Assembly: GCF_027531025.1 (NCBI RefSeq)
Contig: NZ_JAPZQX010000005.1
Span: 120,794-184,793, forward strand
From: Novosphingobium sp.
GTDB taxonomy: Bacteria > Pseudomonadota > Alphaproteobacteria > Sphingomonadales > Sphingomonadaceae
DNA length: 64,000 nucleotides
Reading direction: 5' to 3'
Part shown: positions 1 through 7,842 of the stretch, one piece after another
How the letters are laid out: each line of letters begins with the position of its first letter
Position numbering within the stretch: the first letter of the stretch is position 1
Made by a program: the position numbers and the translations under genes
The notes under the pieces: generated by a model
What the model was told of the DNA's origin: nothing
The model's input: the letters and a program-made list of their open reading frames with translations, nothing else
Database searches by the model: none

Positions 1-1068
1 GGCGGCAGCGAGAACAAGTCCAAGTTCAAGATGATGAACCCCAGCGACAATATCGTCGACTGGGTAATCGAGATGCTGCCGCAGATGGGCGCCGGCTGGT
101 GCCCGCCCGGCATGCTGGGGATCGGGATCGGCGGCACGGCCGAACACTGCATGCTGCTGGCCAAGCAGTCGCTGATGGAACCGATCGACATGGCCCAGCT
201 GAAGGCGCGCGGCCCCCAGAATGATATCGAGGCGATGCGGATCGAGATCTTCGACAAGGTCAATGCGCTGGGCATCGGTGCCCAGGGGCTGGGCGGGCTG
301 TCGACCATCCTCGACGTCAAGATCTATGACGCGCCGTGCCATGCGGCGGGCAAGCCGGTGGCGATGATCCCCAACTGCGCCGCCACCCGCCACGCGCACT
401 TCACGCTGGATGGTTCGGGGCCGAGCTTCCTGGAAAAGCCCAACCTTGCCGATTGGCCCGAAGTCCACTGGACGCCGGACAAGGCGGCCAAGCGGGTCAA
501 CCTCGACACGCTGACCGCCGAGGAAGTGCGCGGCTGGAAGCAGGGTGACCGGCTGCTGCTGAACGGCAAGATGCTGACCGGGCGGGATGCGGCCCACAAG
601 CGCATCCAGGACATGCTGAGCAAGGGCGAACCCCTGCCGGTCGATTTCAAGGGCCGCGCGATCTATTATGTCGGCCCGGTCGATCCGGTGATGGGCGAAG
701 TGGTGGGCCCCGCTGGGCCGACCACCGCGACCCGCATGGACAAGTTCACCGATATGATGTGCGAGCTGGGCCTGCTGACCATGATCGGCAAGGCCGAGCG
801 CGGCCAGGGTGCGACCGAGATTATTGCCAAGCACAAGGTGTCATACCTGATGGCCGTGGGCGGCGCGGCCTATCTGGTGGCGCGCGCCATCCGCGAGGCC
901 AAGGTCGTGGCCTTCGAGGACCTGGGCATGGAAGCGATCTATGAGTTCACCGTCGAGGACATGCCGGTGACGGTCGCGGTGGACAGCGAAGGCAACAATG
1001 TCCACCAGCTGGCTCCGCGCTTCTGGAAGGACAAGATCGCCAGGGAAGGCCTGCTGCCCACGGGCTGA
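1..1068 (+). CDS. Fumarate hydratase class I, 3' part (5' end outside window)
   Basis: The reading frame is open from base 1, so only the last 355 residues of a roughly 500-residue iron-sulfur fumarase are present. It interconverts fumarate and malate in the TCA cycle. The segment GIGIGGTAEHCMLLAKQ, the PNCAATRHAHF motif (its Cys is probably one of the [4Fe-4S] ligands, by family knowledge) and the YYVGPVDPVMGEVVGPAGPT segment of the C-terminal domain are typical of the oxygen-sensitive FumA/FumB type and not of class II FumC. An in-frame ATG-ATG at 31 is internal, because the residues before it (GGSENKSKFK) are also conserved family sequence. A kinase gene follows 82 nt downstream on the same strand with no obvious functional link. 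Confidence 0.95.
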   Translation, partial: GGSENKSKFKMMNPSDNIVDWVIEMLPQMGAGWCPPGMLGIGIGGTAEHCMLLAKQSLMEPIDMAQLKARGPQNDIEAMRIEIFDKVNALGIGAQGLGGLSTILDVKIYDAPCHAAGKPVAMIPNCAATRHAHFTLDGSGPSFLEKPNLADWPEVHWTPDKAAKRVNLDTLTAEEVRGWKQGDRLLLNGKMLTGRDAAHKRIQDMLSKGEPLPVDFKGRAIYYVGPVDPVMGEVVGPAGPTTATRMDKFTDMMCELGLLTMIGKAERGQGATEIIAKHKVSYLMAVGGAAYLVARAIREAKVVAFEDLGMEAIYEFTVEDMPVTVAVDSEGNNVHQLAPRFWKDKIAREGLLPTG

Positions 1069-1150
1069 GCCTTGGCGGTTCGACCAACGCCTGCCCGCCT
1101 TCGACCAAGTGGCTGGTCAGACCCGGCGGTTTCCCGCTAGGTTGACCGTC

Positions 1151-2431
1151 ATGGAGGGAGCCAACCACACCGTCTCGCGCGTGCCGTTCAAGGTCGTCCT
1201 TGCCTCGGTAGCGGGGCTATGGCTGGCCTATTTCGCCATCGTCACCCTGCGCGGCTGGCTGGTCGGGCTGGAGTTCATCGACGCACTGCTCCTGCGCCGG
1301 GGGCTGGTCACCCTCGCCTCGATGGGCGTGACCCTGGCCCTCTGGCCGCTCCTCCGCCTGCTTGAGCCGCGCCGTGCCTGGATCAAGGTTGTGGCCGTCC
1401 TGCTGGTTGCCCTGCCCGCCTCGGTCGTGCTGGCTGGCATCAACCAGTGGGTCTTTTCCTCGATCGAGGAGCAGGTCACCGCCAAGATCGGTGAGCGTGA
1501 AGGGCTGCGGGTGCGGACCGACGAATCCGGCAACCTGCTGATCGATCCGATCGACCGCGAGCAGGAAGGGCTGGCCCGCGCCGTTCCCAGCGCCGGGGCG
1601 CCGCCGCTGATCACCGAAACGCCCGCGCCGCCCGCTTCGGCCGAGCAGCCGGCGATCACGATCGACGCCGAAGTGCGTGAGGATCAGCGCTGGCGTCAGC
1701 TGACCGACGTGGCGCTGGGTCGCTACTATCTGTTGCTGGCCTGGGCGGCGCTTTACTTCTCGCTGGCCAATGCCGAACAGGCGCGTGCGGCGGAACGGCG
1801 CGAGGGTGAATATCGCCGCGCGGCCAAGGCGGCCGAGCTGCGCTCGCTGCGCTACCAGGTCAATCCGCACTTCCTGTTCAACACGCTCAATTCGCTCTCC
1901 GCCCTGGTGATGACCGGCAAGGCCCAGGCCGCCGAACAGATGATCCAGACGCTGTCGACCTTCTATCGCCGCAGCCTGGCCGGCGATCCGACCGGTGATG
2001 TTGCGCTGGATCAGGAGATCGCGCTGCAGCGGCTCTATCTCGAGATCGAGGCCGTCCGCTTTCCCGACCGTTTGCGCACCCGTTACGAGATTCCGGCCGA
2101 ACTGGCCGACGCCCGGATGCCAGGGATGATCCTGCAGCCGCTGGTCGAAAACTCGGTCAAGTATGCCGTCGCCGCGACGACCCGGCCTGTCACCCTGACC
2201 ATTGCCGCGCGGAGCGAGTACGGCCGGCTGGTGATCGAGGTTTCCGACGATGGGCCCGGTGCCGCCAAGGCGGGCCAGGTCGGCACGGGCAGCGGCTTTG
2301 GCATCGGACTGGCAAACGTCCGCGATCGCCTGGCCGCCCGCTATGGCAGCGCGGCCCAGCTCGATTCCGGCCCGGCGCCCGACGGCGGCTGGCGCACGGT
2401 AATCCGCCTCCCCCTCGAACACCATGATTGA
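1151..2431 (+). CDS. LytS/YehU-type sensor histidine kinase
   Basis: A 426-residue membrane kinase. Hydrophobic segments lie near residues 13-35, 52-70, 78-97 and 192-207, with a loop of about 95 residues (100-190) between the third and fourth. The cytoplasmic part carries the His_kinase signature QVNPHFLFNTLNSLS with the phosphorylated His near 240, and an ATPase domain with VENSVKYAV (N box) and SDDGPGAA (G box). This architecture belongs to the LytS family, which phosphorylates LytTR regulators. The partner regulator begins 8 nt after the stop, so the two form an operon. The frame is open back to 998, inside the fumarase gene; ATG 1151 is chosen because it leads straight into the first membrane segment and avoids overlap. 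The signal sensed is unknown. Confidence 0.9.
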   Translation: MEGANHTVSRVPFKVVLASVAGLWLAYFAIVTLRGWLVGLEFIDALLLRRGLVTLASMGVTLALWPLLRLLEPRRAWIKVVAVLLVALPASVVLAGINQWVFSSIEEQVTAKIGEREGLRVRTDESGNLLIDPIDREQEGLARAVPSAGAPPLITETPAPPASAEQPAITIDAEVREDQRWRQLTDVALGRYYLLLAWAALYFSLANAEQARAAERREGEYRRAAKAAELRSLRYQVNPHFLFNTLNSLSALVMTGKAQAAEQMIQTLSTFYRRSLAGDPTGDVALDQEIALQRLYLEIEAVRFPDRLRTRYEIPAELADARMPGMILQPLVENSVKYAVAATTRPVTLTIAARSEYGRLVIEVSDDGPGAAKAGQVGTGSGFGIGLANVRDRLAARYGSAAQLDSGPAPDGGWRTVIRLPLEHHD

Positions 2432-2439
2432 GCCCTGAG

Positions 2440-3183
2440 ATGACCGATACCCTTCAGCCGGCGACGCCGCTTCGCACCCTGATCGTCGATGATGAGCCGC
2501 TGGCGATCGAGCGGATGCAGCTGATCTGCCGCGATCTGGCCGCGATCGACGTGGCCGGAACCGCCCAGGATGGCGCGGCTGCCCTGCGCCTGATCGATGC
2601 CCTGTCCCCCGACTTGGTCCTGCTCGACATGACCATGCCCGAACTGGACGGGCTGGCTGTGGCAAGGGCGCTGGCCGGACGCACCCCGCGCCCGGCGGTG
2701 ATCTTCGTCACCGCGCATGAGAACTTCGCGGTCGAGGCCTTCGATCTCGATGCGGTCGACTATGTGCTGAAGCCCGTCACCCCTGAACGGCTGGAACGCG
2801 CGGTCACGCGCGCGATCGCCCGCCGTGGCGAGCGGGCCGGTCAGGGCGGGGACTGGCTGACCGAGTTCTGGGTACCCTATCGTTCGGAACTGCTGCGGAT
2901 CGCGGCGACTGATGTCGACCGGATCGATGCCGAGCGCGACTATGTGCGATTGCATGTGGGTGATCGCAGCTACCTGCTGCTCCAGACGGTGACCGGGCTG
3001 GAAGCGCGGCTTGATCCTGCGCAGTTCATCCGCCTGCATCGCTCCACGATCCTGCGGCGTGACCGGATTACCGGCCTTCGGCACGATGGGCTGGGGGTGT
3101 GGTCGGCCGAACTGGCCGACGGCAGCGCGGTAAGGATTGGCCGGACCTATCTGGCCAAGGCCAAGGCAATGGCCGGGCGCTGA
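2440..3183 (+). CDS. LytTR-family response regulator
   Basis: A 247-residue cytoplasmic transcription regulator. Residues 10-125 are a receiver domain: acidic pair IVDDEP, phospho-acceptor Asp63 in VLLDMTMPELDG, conserved Thr in FVTAHE and Lys in VLKPVTPERL. Residues about 140-247 form a LytTR DNA-binding domain (DRIDAERDYVRLHV, FIRLHRSTILRRDRI). It is the output partner of the LytS-type kinase just upstream. A TTG at 2428 overlaps the kinase stop and would add four residues; ATG 2440 is preferred as the stronger start. A second kinase/regulator pair of the same family lies at 44597-46578. Targets cannot be read from the sequence. Confidence 0.92.
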   Translation: MTDTLQPATPLRTLIVDDEPLAIERMQLICRDLAAIDVAGTAQDGAAALRLIDALSPDLVLLDMTMPELDGLAVARALAGRTPRPAVIFVTAHENFAVEAFDLDAVDYVLKPVTPERLERAVTRAIARRGERAGQGGDWLTEFWVPYRSELLRIAATDVDRIDAERDYVRLHVGDRSYLLLQTVTGLEARLDPAQFIRLHRSTILRRDRITGLRHDGLGVWSAELADGSAVRIGRTYLAKAKAMAGR

Positions 3184-3211
3184 GGCAGCCCGGCCATCCG
3201 CCCGGATGGGG

Positions 3212-3499
3212 TTACTTCTTCAGCTGCGCGGCAATCAGGCGCTTGCTCAGCTCGCGGCGCACTTCGACCTTGCAGTTGTCCCGCTCCCTTGCGGAGGGGA
3301 TCCGCGATCCGGTAATCGTGACCGCCTTGCAGGCCTGGTTGGCCGCCACATCGATGCGCTGTTCCAGCGTGGCGCGGCCGCTGGGACTGGCAAGGTCCAG
3401 ATCGGACCAGGTTACCAGCGCACTGCCGTAACCAGCGACAGCGGGGGCGGCGAGGCAGGCGGCCAAGAGGCCAAGTGAAGTACCAATCATGCGGTTCAT
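3212..3499 (-). CDS. UrcA family secreted small protein
   Basis: A 95-residue protein with a Sec signal peptide (cleavage probably after AAPAVA near residue 22). The mature part has the UrcA-family pattern: VTWSDLDLASPSGRATLEQRID, a Cys in ANQACKAV, the TGSRIPSA segment and a second Cys in RERDNCKVEV, which may form a disulfide. UrcA proteins are common in Caulobacterales and Sphingomonadales and their function is unknown. ATG 3499 is chosen because it starts the signal peptide; upstream in-frame sequence is low-complexity. A related gene lies upstream on the same strand (3648-3947) and a third at 27462-27785, so this genome carries several paralogues. The gene converges on the LytTR regulator with 28 nt between them. 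Confidence 0.85.
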   Translation of the reverse strand: MNRMIGTSLGLLAACLAAPAVAGYGSALVTWSDLDLASPSGRATLEQRIDVAANQACKAVTITGSRIPSARERDNCKVEVRRELSKRLIAAQLKK

Positions 3500-3575
3500 G
3501 TCCGGATTCCTTTCAGACTGACGCGCCTCAAACCAACCATCTCCGGGCCTTGAGGCGACGACCAACCCCATCAGG

Positions 3576-3620
3576 GGCCGGGCGCCAGGAGCTTGCGGTC
3601 TCCCTTGCTGGCGCCCGGCC
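3576..3620. repeat. Perfect 13-bp inverted repeat between the two UrcA genes
   Basis: ggccgggcgccag at 3576-3588 is exactly mirrored by ctggcgcccggcc at 3608-3620, with a 19-nt loop. It starts 28 nt after the stop of the upstream UrcA gene when read on the minus strand, so it is a plausible attenuating or terminating hairpin in the transcript of the pair. No T-run follows on either strand, so it is not a canonical intrinsic terminator. Confidence 0.6.
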
Positions 3621-3647
3621 ACCCCCGGGGGCAGGGTCGGGGGTTGT

Positions 3648-3947
3648 TCAGAGTTCCCTGGCGGCCGGGATACGCGCTTCGGCCTGGCGGCGGACTTCCG
3701 CCATGCAGGCCTTCTGTGCCCGTACCGCGCGGGTTCGCGATCCGGTGACCGAGGCATTCATGCACTGCTGGCGTTCGGCACTGGTGATGCGGCGGTCCAG
3801 CGTCGCGCGGCCGGCTTCGGACATCAGGTTCAGGTCATCGATCTTGATCACCGAACCGTGGGCCTGGGCCATGACAGGGGTTGCGGCAAGGCCGGTGCAG
3901 GTCAGCGCCATCGCGGCCATCAGCGTCTTGGCAATCTTGCGGGACAT
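3648..3947 (-). CDS. UrcA family secreted small protein (second copy)
   Basis: A 99-residue protein with a signal peptide ending near AATPVMAQA (about residue 29). The mature region shares the layout of the neighbouring paralogue: IKIDDLNLMSEAGRATLDRRI, Cys in RQQCMNAS, TGSRTRAVRAQ and a second Cys in KACMAEVRR. Function is unknown in the family. ATG 3947 begins a clean signal peptide; the frame stays open further upstream but that sequence is not signal-like. A purine-rich ribosome-binding site (ggagatgaaacg) lies directly upstream on the minus strand. The gene is first in a pair with 3212-3499, separated by 148 nt containing a perfect 13-bp inverted repeat, and the two proteins have clearly diverged, so this is an old duplication. 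Confidence 0.85.
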   Translation of the reverse strand: MSRKIAKTLMAAMALTCTGLAATPVMAQAHGSVIKIDDLNLMSEAGRATLDRRITSAERQQCMNASVTGSRTRAVRAQKACMAEVRRQAEARIPAAREL

Positions 3948-4170
3948 CGTTTCATCTCCGTTGTTTGCGTGTGCTTCGTCTTTGCCCCGGCAACCCATCT
4001 AGCCGAGTGACGCGGACGCGGCGCGCCGGGCTCGACCGAAGAGTGTGTTAGTTCGATAAAACGCGCTCGACACCGACCAGTGACCGATCCATTCCGCCGA
4101 ACTGCATGAATCGAACCACGCACGAACCGGCTGTCAGGCGCGCGATTCGCGTGATACGGCTGGCGGCCTG

Positions 4171-4437
4171 ATGCTGTTCATCGTCACTTTCCTGCTGGGC
4201 GTCGGCAATTTCGCGCTGCACCGCGCGGTGCTCGATAGCGGCCATCCGCTGCTCGCCCAGGCGCCCTGGCTGTTCCAGGCGCTGGGTGGCCGGGTCAGCC
4301 TGGCGATCGAGTTCACCATGCTGCTGACCGCCATGTTGATGGTGGCGGCGGGATCGACGGGCTGGGCCTGGTTCTATCTTGGCTACAGCGCGATCAATGG
4401 CCTTTCCGCCTGGCTGATCCTGTCCGGGCGAGTGTAA
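4171..4437 (+). CDS. Small hydrophobic membrane protein, unknown function
   Basis: An 88-residue protein that is almost entirely hydrophobic: predicted membrane segments near residues 1-17, 40-60 and 65-85. There are no charged catalytic-looking motifs and I do not recognise the family. It ends 10 nt before the start of a metallophosphoesterase gene on the same strand, so the two may be co-transcribed. The start is uncertain because there is no clear ribosome-binding site before ATG 4171. Codon use and GC content match the neighbours, which favours a real gene. Confidence 0.55.
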   Translation: MLFIVTFLLGVGNFALHRAVLDSGHPLLAQAPWLFQALGGRVSLAIEFTMLLTAMLMVAAGSTGWAWFYLGYSAINGLSAWLILSGRV

Positions 4438-4447
4438 CGCGGCACCG

Positions 4448-5185
4448 ATGGACAAGACCGTACTCTATCACGTCAGCGACCTGCACTTCGGCTACGAAGA
4501 CCGGCAGGCGCTCGACTGGTTTGCCGCCGAAGTGGAGCGCGAGCGGCCCGCCGGGGTAATCTGCACCGGCGATCTGACCATGCGCGGCACGGCGCGCGAG
4601 TTCGGCCTGGCGGCCGAATGGCTGACCCGCCTGCCGGTGCCGGTTTCGATCGAACCGGGCAACCACGATGTGCCCTATTACCACCTGATGTTGCGGCGGC
4701 TGGCCCGGCCCTATGCCCATTTCCACGCGCTGAAGCACCGGCTGGGCAGCGAGATTGCTCGTGCCGACGTGGCGGTGGTTTCGCTGAAGACCATCGCCCG
4801 CGCCCAGCTACGGCTCAACTGGTCGAAAGGGCGGGTCAGCGCGAAGGATCTGGAGGCCACCCTGCATGGTCTCGCCCGCCACGATGCAGCGCTGCTGCGG
4901 CTGGTGGCCTGCCATCACCCGCTGGTCGAGGCCGATACCCAGGCCACCGCATCGACCCGTGGTGGCAAGCGGGCGCTGGCGGCCTTGGCCCGGGCCGGGG
5001 CCCATGCTGTCCTGTCCGGCCATGTCCACGACCCCTTCGACCGCGAGGTCGAGGTGGAAGGTCACCGGATCAGGATCGTCGGTGCGGGTACCTTGTCACA
5101 GCGCCTGCGCAGCACCCGTCCCTCATTCAACCGGCTGGTGCTGGATGGGGCGGGCGGCTTCGCGGTTGATGTGCAGACGCTCTAG
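4448..5185 (+). CDS. Metallophosphoesterase (calcineurin-like)
   Basis: A 245-residue cytoplasmic phosphoesterase of the calcineurin-like superfamily. The dinuclear metal motifs are all visible in order: D11-x-H13 in SDLHFGYED, GD near 41-42 in CTGDLTMRG, GNHD at 71-74, a His in ACHHPLVE near 156, and GHVHD near 195. The enzyme should hydrolyse a phosphomonoester or phosphodiester; the substrate cannot be told from sequence, although the general form resembles CpdA/Icc-type proteins. It follows a small membrane protein gene by 10 nt and ends in a 3-nt overlap with the convergent HPP gene (ctag shared between the two stop codons). Confidence 0.88.
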   Translation: MDKTVLYHVSDLHFGYEDRQALDWFAAEVERERPAGVICTGDLTMRGTAREFGLAAEWLTRLPVPVSIEPGNHDVPYYHLMLRRLARPYAHFHALKHRLGSEIARADVAVVSLKTIARAQLRLNWSKGRVSAKDLEATLHGLARHDAALLRLVACHHPLVEADTQATASTRGGKRALAALARAGAHAVLSGHVHDPFDREVEVEGHRIRIVGAGTLSQRLRSTRPSFNRLVLDGAGGFAVDVQTL

Positions 5186-5874
5186 ACGCCTCGCCGTGCC
5201 CTGACCCGGGCCTCGACGGCATGGACCAGCGCGGACAGGTCGGCGCGGCTGACATCCAGCACCTCGTCCCATTCGGCCAGGACAGCGTCCAGATCGGCAT
5301 CCTCGACATGCCCGAGCCAGTCGGACTGCGGCGGTTGCGGCGCCGGTCGGTGCGGATAGGAATGCCCGGTCAACCGGTTCCAGGCGAGGCCGCCAAGCAG
5401 CAGCGCGATGACGTTGAGGCCCAGCGGTGCCACGAGGAACCATAGCCCTTCGGCGGCAATTGCCGGGCTGGCCAGCGCGGTCAGCAGCACGGTGCCGCCT
5501 GCGGGCGGATGGAGACAACGCAGCAGGCTCATCCCCGCGACCGCCACGCCCACGGCCAGCCCCGCCGCCGCCCAGTGCGGGCCGAACAGCGCATGGCAGC
5601 CAAAGCCGATCGCACCGGCCACGATATGGCTGCCGAACACGGGCCAGGGCTGGGCCAGCGGGCTGGCCGGCAGCACGAAGACCAGCACGGCCGACGCCCC
5701 CATCGAGGCGACCAGCCAGGGCAGGGCGGGATCGAAGCCGAGCGCCAGTCGGGCGACCAGCGCTGTCAGGGCGATGGCCAGGCCGGCCCCGATCGCGCCG
5801 CGCAGCCAGCCGATCCGGCCGCTGAACATCATCCGGTTGGGGGTAGCGGCAAGCGGGGCGTGGGGTGTGGTCAT
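5182..5874 (-). CDS. HPP family integral membrane protein
   Basis: A 230-residue protein with about five membrane helices between residues 20 and 165 and the family hallmark HPPAGGTV in CLHPPAGGTVLL. The last 60 residues are soluble and acidic. HPP proteins are inner-membrane proteins; members in cyanobacteria and plants have been implicated in nitrite transport, but the substrate here is not inferable. The gene stands alone on the minus strand between a convergent phosphoesterase and the terminator of the rplM-rpsI operon. The N-terminal residues MTTPHAPLAATPNRM precede the first helix, and ATG 5874 is the natural start. Confidence 0.87.
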   Translation of the reverse strand: MTTPHAPLAATPNRMMFSGRIGWLRGAIGAGLAIALTALVARLALGFDPALPWLVASMGASAVLVFVLPASPLAQPWPVFGSHIVAGAIGFGCHALFGPHWAAAGLAVGVAVAGMSLLRCLHPPAGGTVLLTALASPAIAAEGLWFLVAPLGLNVIALLLGGLAWNRLTGHSYPHRPAPQPPQSDWLGHVEDADLDAVLAEWDEVLDVSRADLSALVHAVEARVRARRGV

Positions 5875-5901
5875 CCGCGGATCCGGTCGAACGGGGAAAC
5901 G

Positions 5902-5934
5902 AAAAAGGGGCCAGCCTTGCGGCCGACCCCTTTT
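5902..5934 (-). terminator. Rho-independent terminator of rplM-rpsI
   Basis: On the minus strand the sequence reads aaaagggg, then tcggcc, loop, ggctgg, then cccctttt. This gives a long GC-rich stem ending in a run of Ts, 41 nt after the rpsI stop. The A-rich and T-rich flanks are symmetric, so it might also act in the other direction, but only rpsI points into it. Confidence 0.8.
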
Positions 5935-5974
5935 GCAAACGGCATGAGCCGCAAGTCCTGGCAGGTTCCTGGGA

Positions 5975-6466
5975 TCAGCGCTTGCTGAACTGGAAGCTGC
6001 GGCGGGCCTTGGCGCGGCCGTACTTCTTGCGCTCGACCACGCGGCTATCGCGGGTGAGGAAGCCGGCCGCCTTCACCGCACCGCGCAGGGCCGGTTCGAA
6101 CTTGGTCAGCGCCTGGGCAATGCCGTGCTTCACGGCACCGGCCTGACCCGAGAGACCGCCGCCCTTGACGGTGGCGATCACGTCGTACTGGCCGGCGCGT
6201 TCGGCAACCTGGAACGGCTGGTCGATCACGAGGCGCAGGGTCGGACGGGCGAAGTAGACCGACTGATCGCGACCGTTGATGATCACCTTGCCCGAGCCGG
6301 GCTTGATCCAGACGCGGGCGACCGCGTCCTTGCGGCGACCGGTGGCATAGGCACGGCCCTGGGCGTCGACTTCCTTTTCGCGGAGCGGCGCAGCCGGAGC
6401 GGCGGGGGTGGCGACGTCGGCGGCAGCGCCCAGGTCGGCCAGATCGTTAAGCGTGGTGTCGGACAT
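5975..6466 (-). CDS. rpsI: 30S ribosomal protein S9 (uS9)
   Basis: A 163-residue ribosomal protein. The S9 core covers about residues 38-163: [23 protein letters not shown] at the start, [19 protein letters not shown] in the middle, and the basic tail [22 protein letters not shown] that reaches towards the P-site tRNA. The first 35 residues are an acidic, Ala-rich extension, commonly seen in alphaproteobacterial S9. The start codon overlaps the rplM stop (ATGA at 6463-6466), so translation is coupled. A strong intrinsic terminator follows. Confidence 0.98.
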   Translation of the reverse strand: MSDTTLNDLADLGAAADVATPAAPAAPLREKEVDAQGRAYATGRRKDAVARVWIKPGSGKVIINGRDQSVYFARPTLRLVIDQPFQVAERAGQYDVIATVKGGGLSGQAGAVKHGIAQALTKFEPALRGAVKAAGFLTRDSRVVERKKYGRAKARRSFQFSKR

Positions 6467-6945
6467 CAGGCACCCACCTTGTTCTTGCGGTTCATGGCAG
6501 CAACGTCGAGCGGCTGGGGCTGGGTGCCACCATGCGGGTGCTCGGTGCCGGCGTAGAGGTGAAGGGCGCGCATCTGGGCCCGGCCGAGCGGACCACGGGG
6601 GATCATGCGCTCAACTGCCTTTTCGAGCACGCGCTCGGGGAAGCGGCCGTCCAGCACCTTGTCGGCGGTCACTTCCTTGATGCCGCCGGCATAGCCGGTG
6701 TGCTTGTAATAGGTCTTCTGCTTCAGCTTGTTGCCGGTCAGCTTCACCTTGTCGGCGTTGATCACGACAACGTGATCGCCGCAATCGACGTGGGGGGTGA
6801 AGCTCGGCTTGTGCTTGCCGCGCAGATGATTGGCGATGACGACGGCCAGACGGCCGACCACCAGGCCTTCGGCATCAATCAGATGCCACTTCTTTTCCAC
6901 CTCGGCCGGCTTGATCGACCGGGTGACCTTGGAAAGCGCCTTCAT
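6466..6945 (-). CDS. rplM: 50S ribosomal protein L13 (uL13)
   Basis: A 159-residue ribosomal protein of normal length for the family. Signatures seen: [49 protein letters not shown] and the C-terminal [22 protein letters not shown]13 binds 23S rRNA early in 50S assembly. It forms the universal rplM-rpsI operon with S9, whose start overlaps the L13 stop. The promoter should lie in 6946-7107; that stretch is AT-richer than its surroundings near 7080-7095, but I could not assign -35 and -10 boxes with confidence. Confidence 0.98.
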   Translation of the reverse strand: MKALSKVTRSIKPAEVEKKWHLIDAEGLVVGRLAVVIANHLRGKHKPSFTPHVDCGDHVVVINADKVKLTGNKLKQKTYYKHTGYAGGIKEVTADKVLDGRFPERVLEKAVERMIPRGPLGRAQMRALHLYAGTEHPHGGTQPQPLDVAAMNRKNKVGA

Positions 6946-7107
6946 GGCAACTCCGTTCCGTTAAAAGGTCAGATCCCTTGTTCGTCACGCGGGCCAGAAT
7001 CGCTCCGGCCCACGCGGGAAGGCGGCCCATTCGGGGAAAGTGCCCCCAAAGTCAAGCTTTGCGGCCCTTCTCCGTAGAGGTAAAATAATACCGCAACAAC
7101 TGGAGGG

Positions 7108-7842
7108 TCAATCCGCCGGCGCGAAAGTCCAGACCTCGCGCGAAGTGCGGCGCGTTCCATCCAGCTCGGTCACCACCAGCCGCTCGACCCGGCCGGGCAG
7201 GCGCCCCGGGCTGCGGCCGCTGGCCGTTATCGCGATTTCGACCGAGCCCTGCTGGCCGCCGGGCAGGGCCAGGGCGCGGCGCTCACGTCGTTCCGCCTCG
7301 GCGGGGTTGAACAGATCCGCGGGCCAGGCGGTCTGTCCGGCCGCGGCAATCGAGACCTGTTGCAGCATGGCGCTCGCCTGCGCACGCGTGGGCGGCGCCA
7401 GCGTTGCCTGGTTGAGCATGACCTGGCCCAGTGCGGCGGCTCGCACGCGGGCGCCATCGTCGGTTGTAGCCAGGCCGGGCTGGATATGACCTGCACCGTC
7501 CAGCCGAACCGGAAACAGCCCAGGATCGGTCCGCGACCGTTCGATCGCGGCCAGTCCTTCGAGGATCGGTGGCACCTCCACCTTCACCTCGGCCAGTTCG
7601 CCATCGATCCGGAAGCCTTCGCCGTCGGGGCTGAACCAGACCCGATAGCGGCGGACCGTTCGCACTTCCTTGCCATCGGGCAAGGCGCGAATCAGCGTGC
7701 GCGACACCATGACCGGGCCACTTGGTGGCATGAATCGGACCGGGCTGGCCGGGGCCAAAGGTGGAGTGCAAGCGTGCGCCACCGCCGCAGACGTGGTGGC
7801 CAGGCCCGCCACGCCGGCCAGCAGGATCCGGCGCAGGATCAC
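7108..7842 (-). CDS. Exported protein of unknown function, coupled to heme A synthase
   Basis: A 244-residue protein starting at GTG 7842, whose GTG overlaps the TGA stop of the heme A synthase gene (GTGA), strong support for this start. The N-terminus (RRILLAGVAGLATTSAAVAHAC) is a signal peptide; cleavage near AHA is likely, and the Cys right after it leaves open a lipoprotein, though the lipobox is poor. The rest has PVRFMPPSGPVMVSRTLIR and a C-terminal segment VERLVVTELDGTRRTSREVWTFAP, giving the impression of a periplasmic beta-rich domain. I do not recognise the family. Translational coupling to the heme A synthase suggests co-expression with cytochrome oxidase biogenesis, which is only an inference. 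Confidence 0.7.
   Translation of the reverse strand: MILRRILLAGVAGLATTSAAVAHACTPPLAPASPVRFMPPSGPVMVSRTLIRALPDGKEVRTVRRYRVWFSPDGEGFRIDGELAEVKVEVPPILEGLAAIERSRTDPGLFPVRLDGAGHIQPGLATTDDGARVRAAALGQVMLNQATLAPPTRAQASAMLQQVSIAAAGQTAWPADLFNPAEAERRERRALALPGGQQGSVEIAITASGRSPGRLPGRVERLVVTELDGTRRTSREVWTFAPAD

Noticed and set aside
3194..3209. Hairpin ccatcc/ggatgg between the LytTR regulator and UrcA genes
   Set aside because: Only six base pairs and no T-run on either side; not enough for a terminator call.
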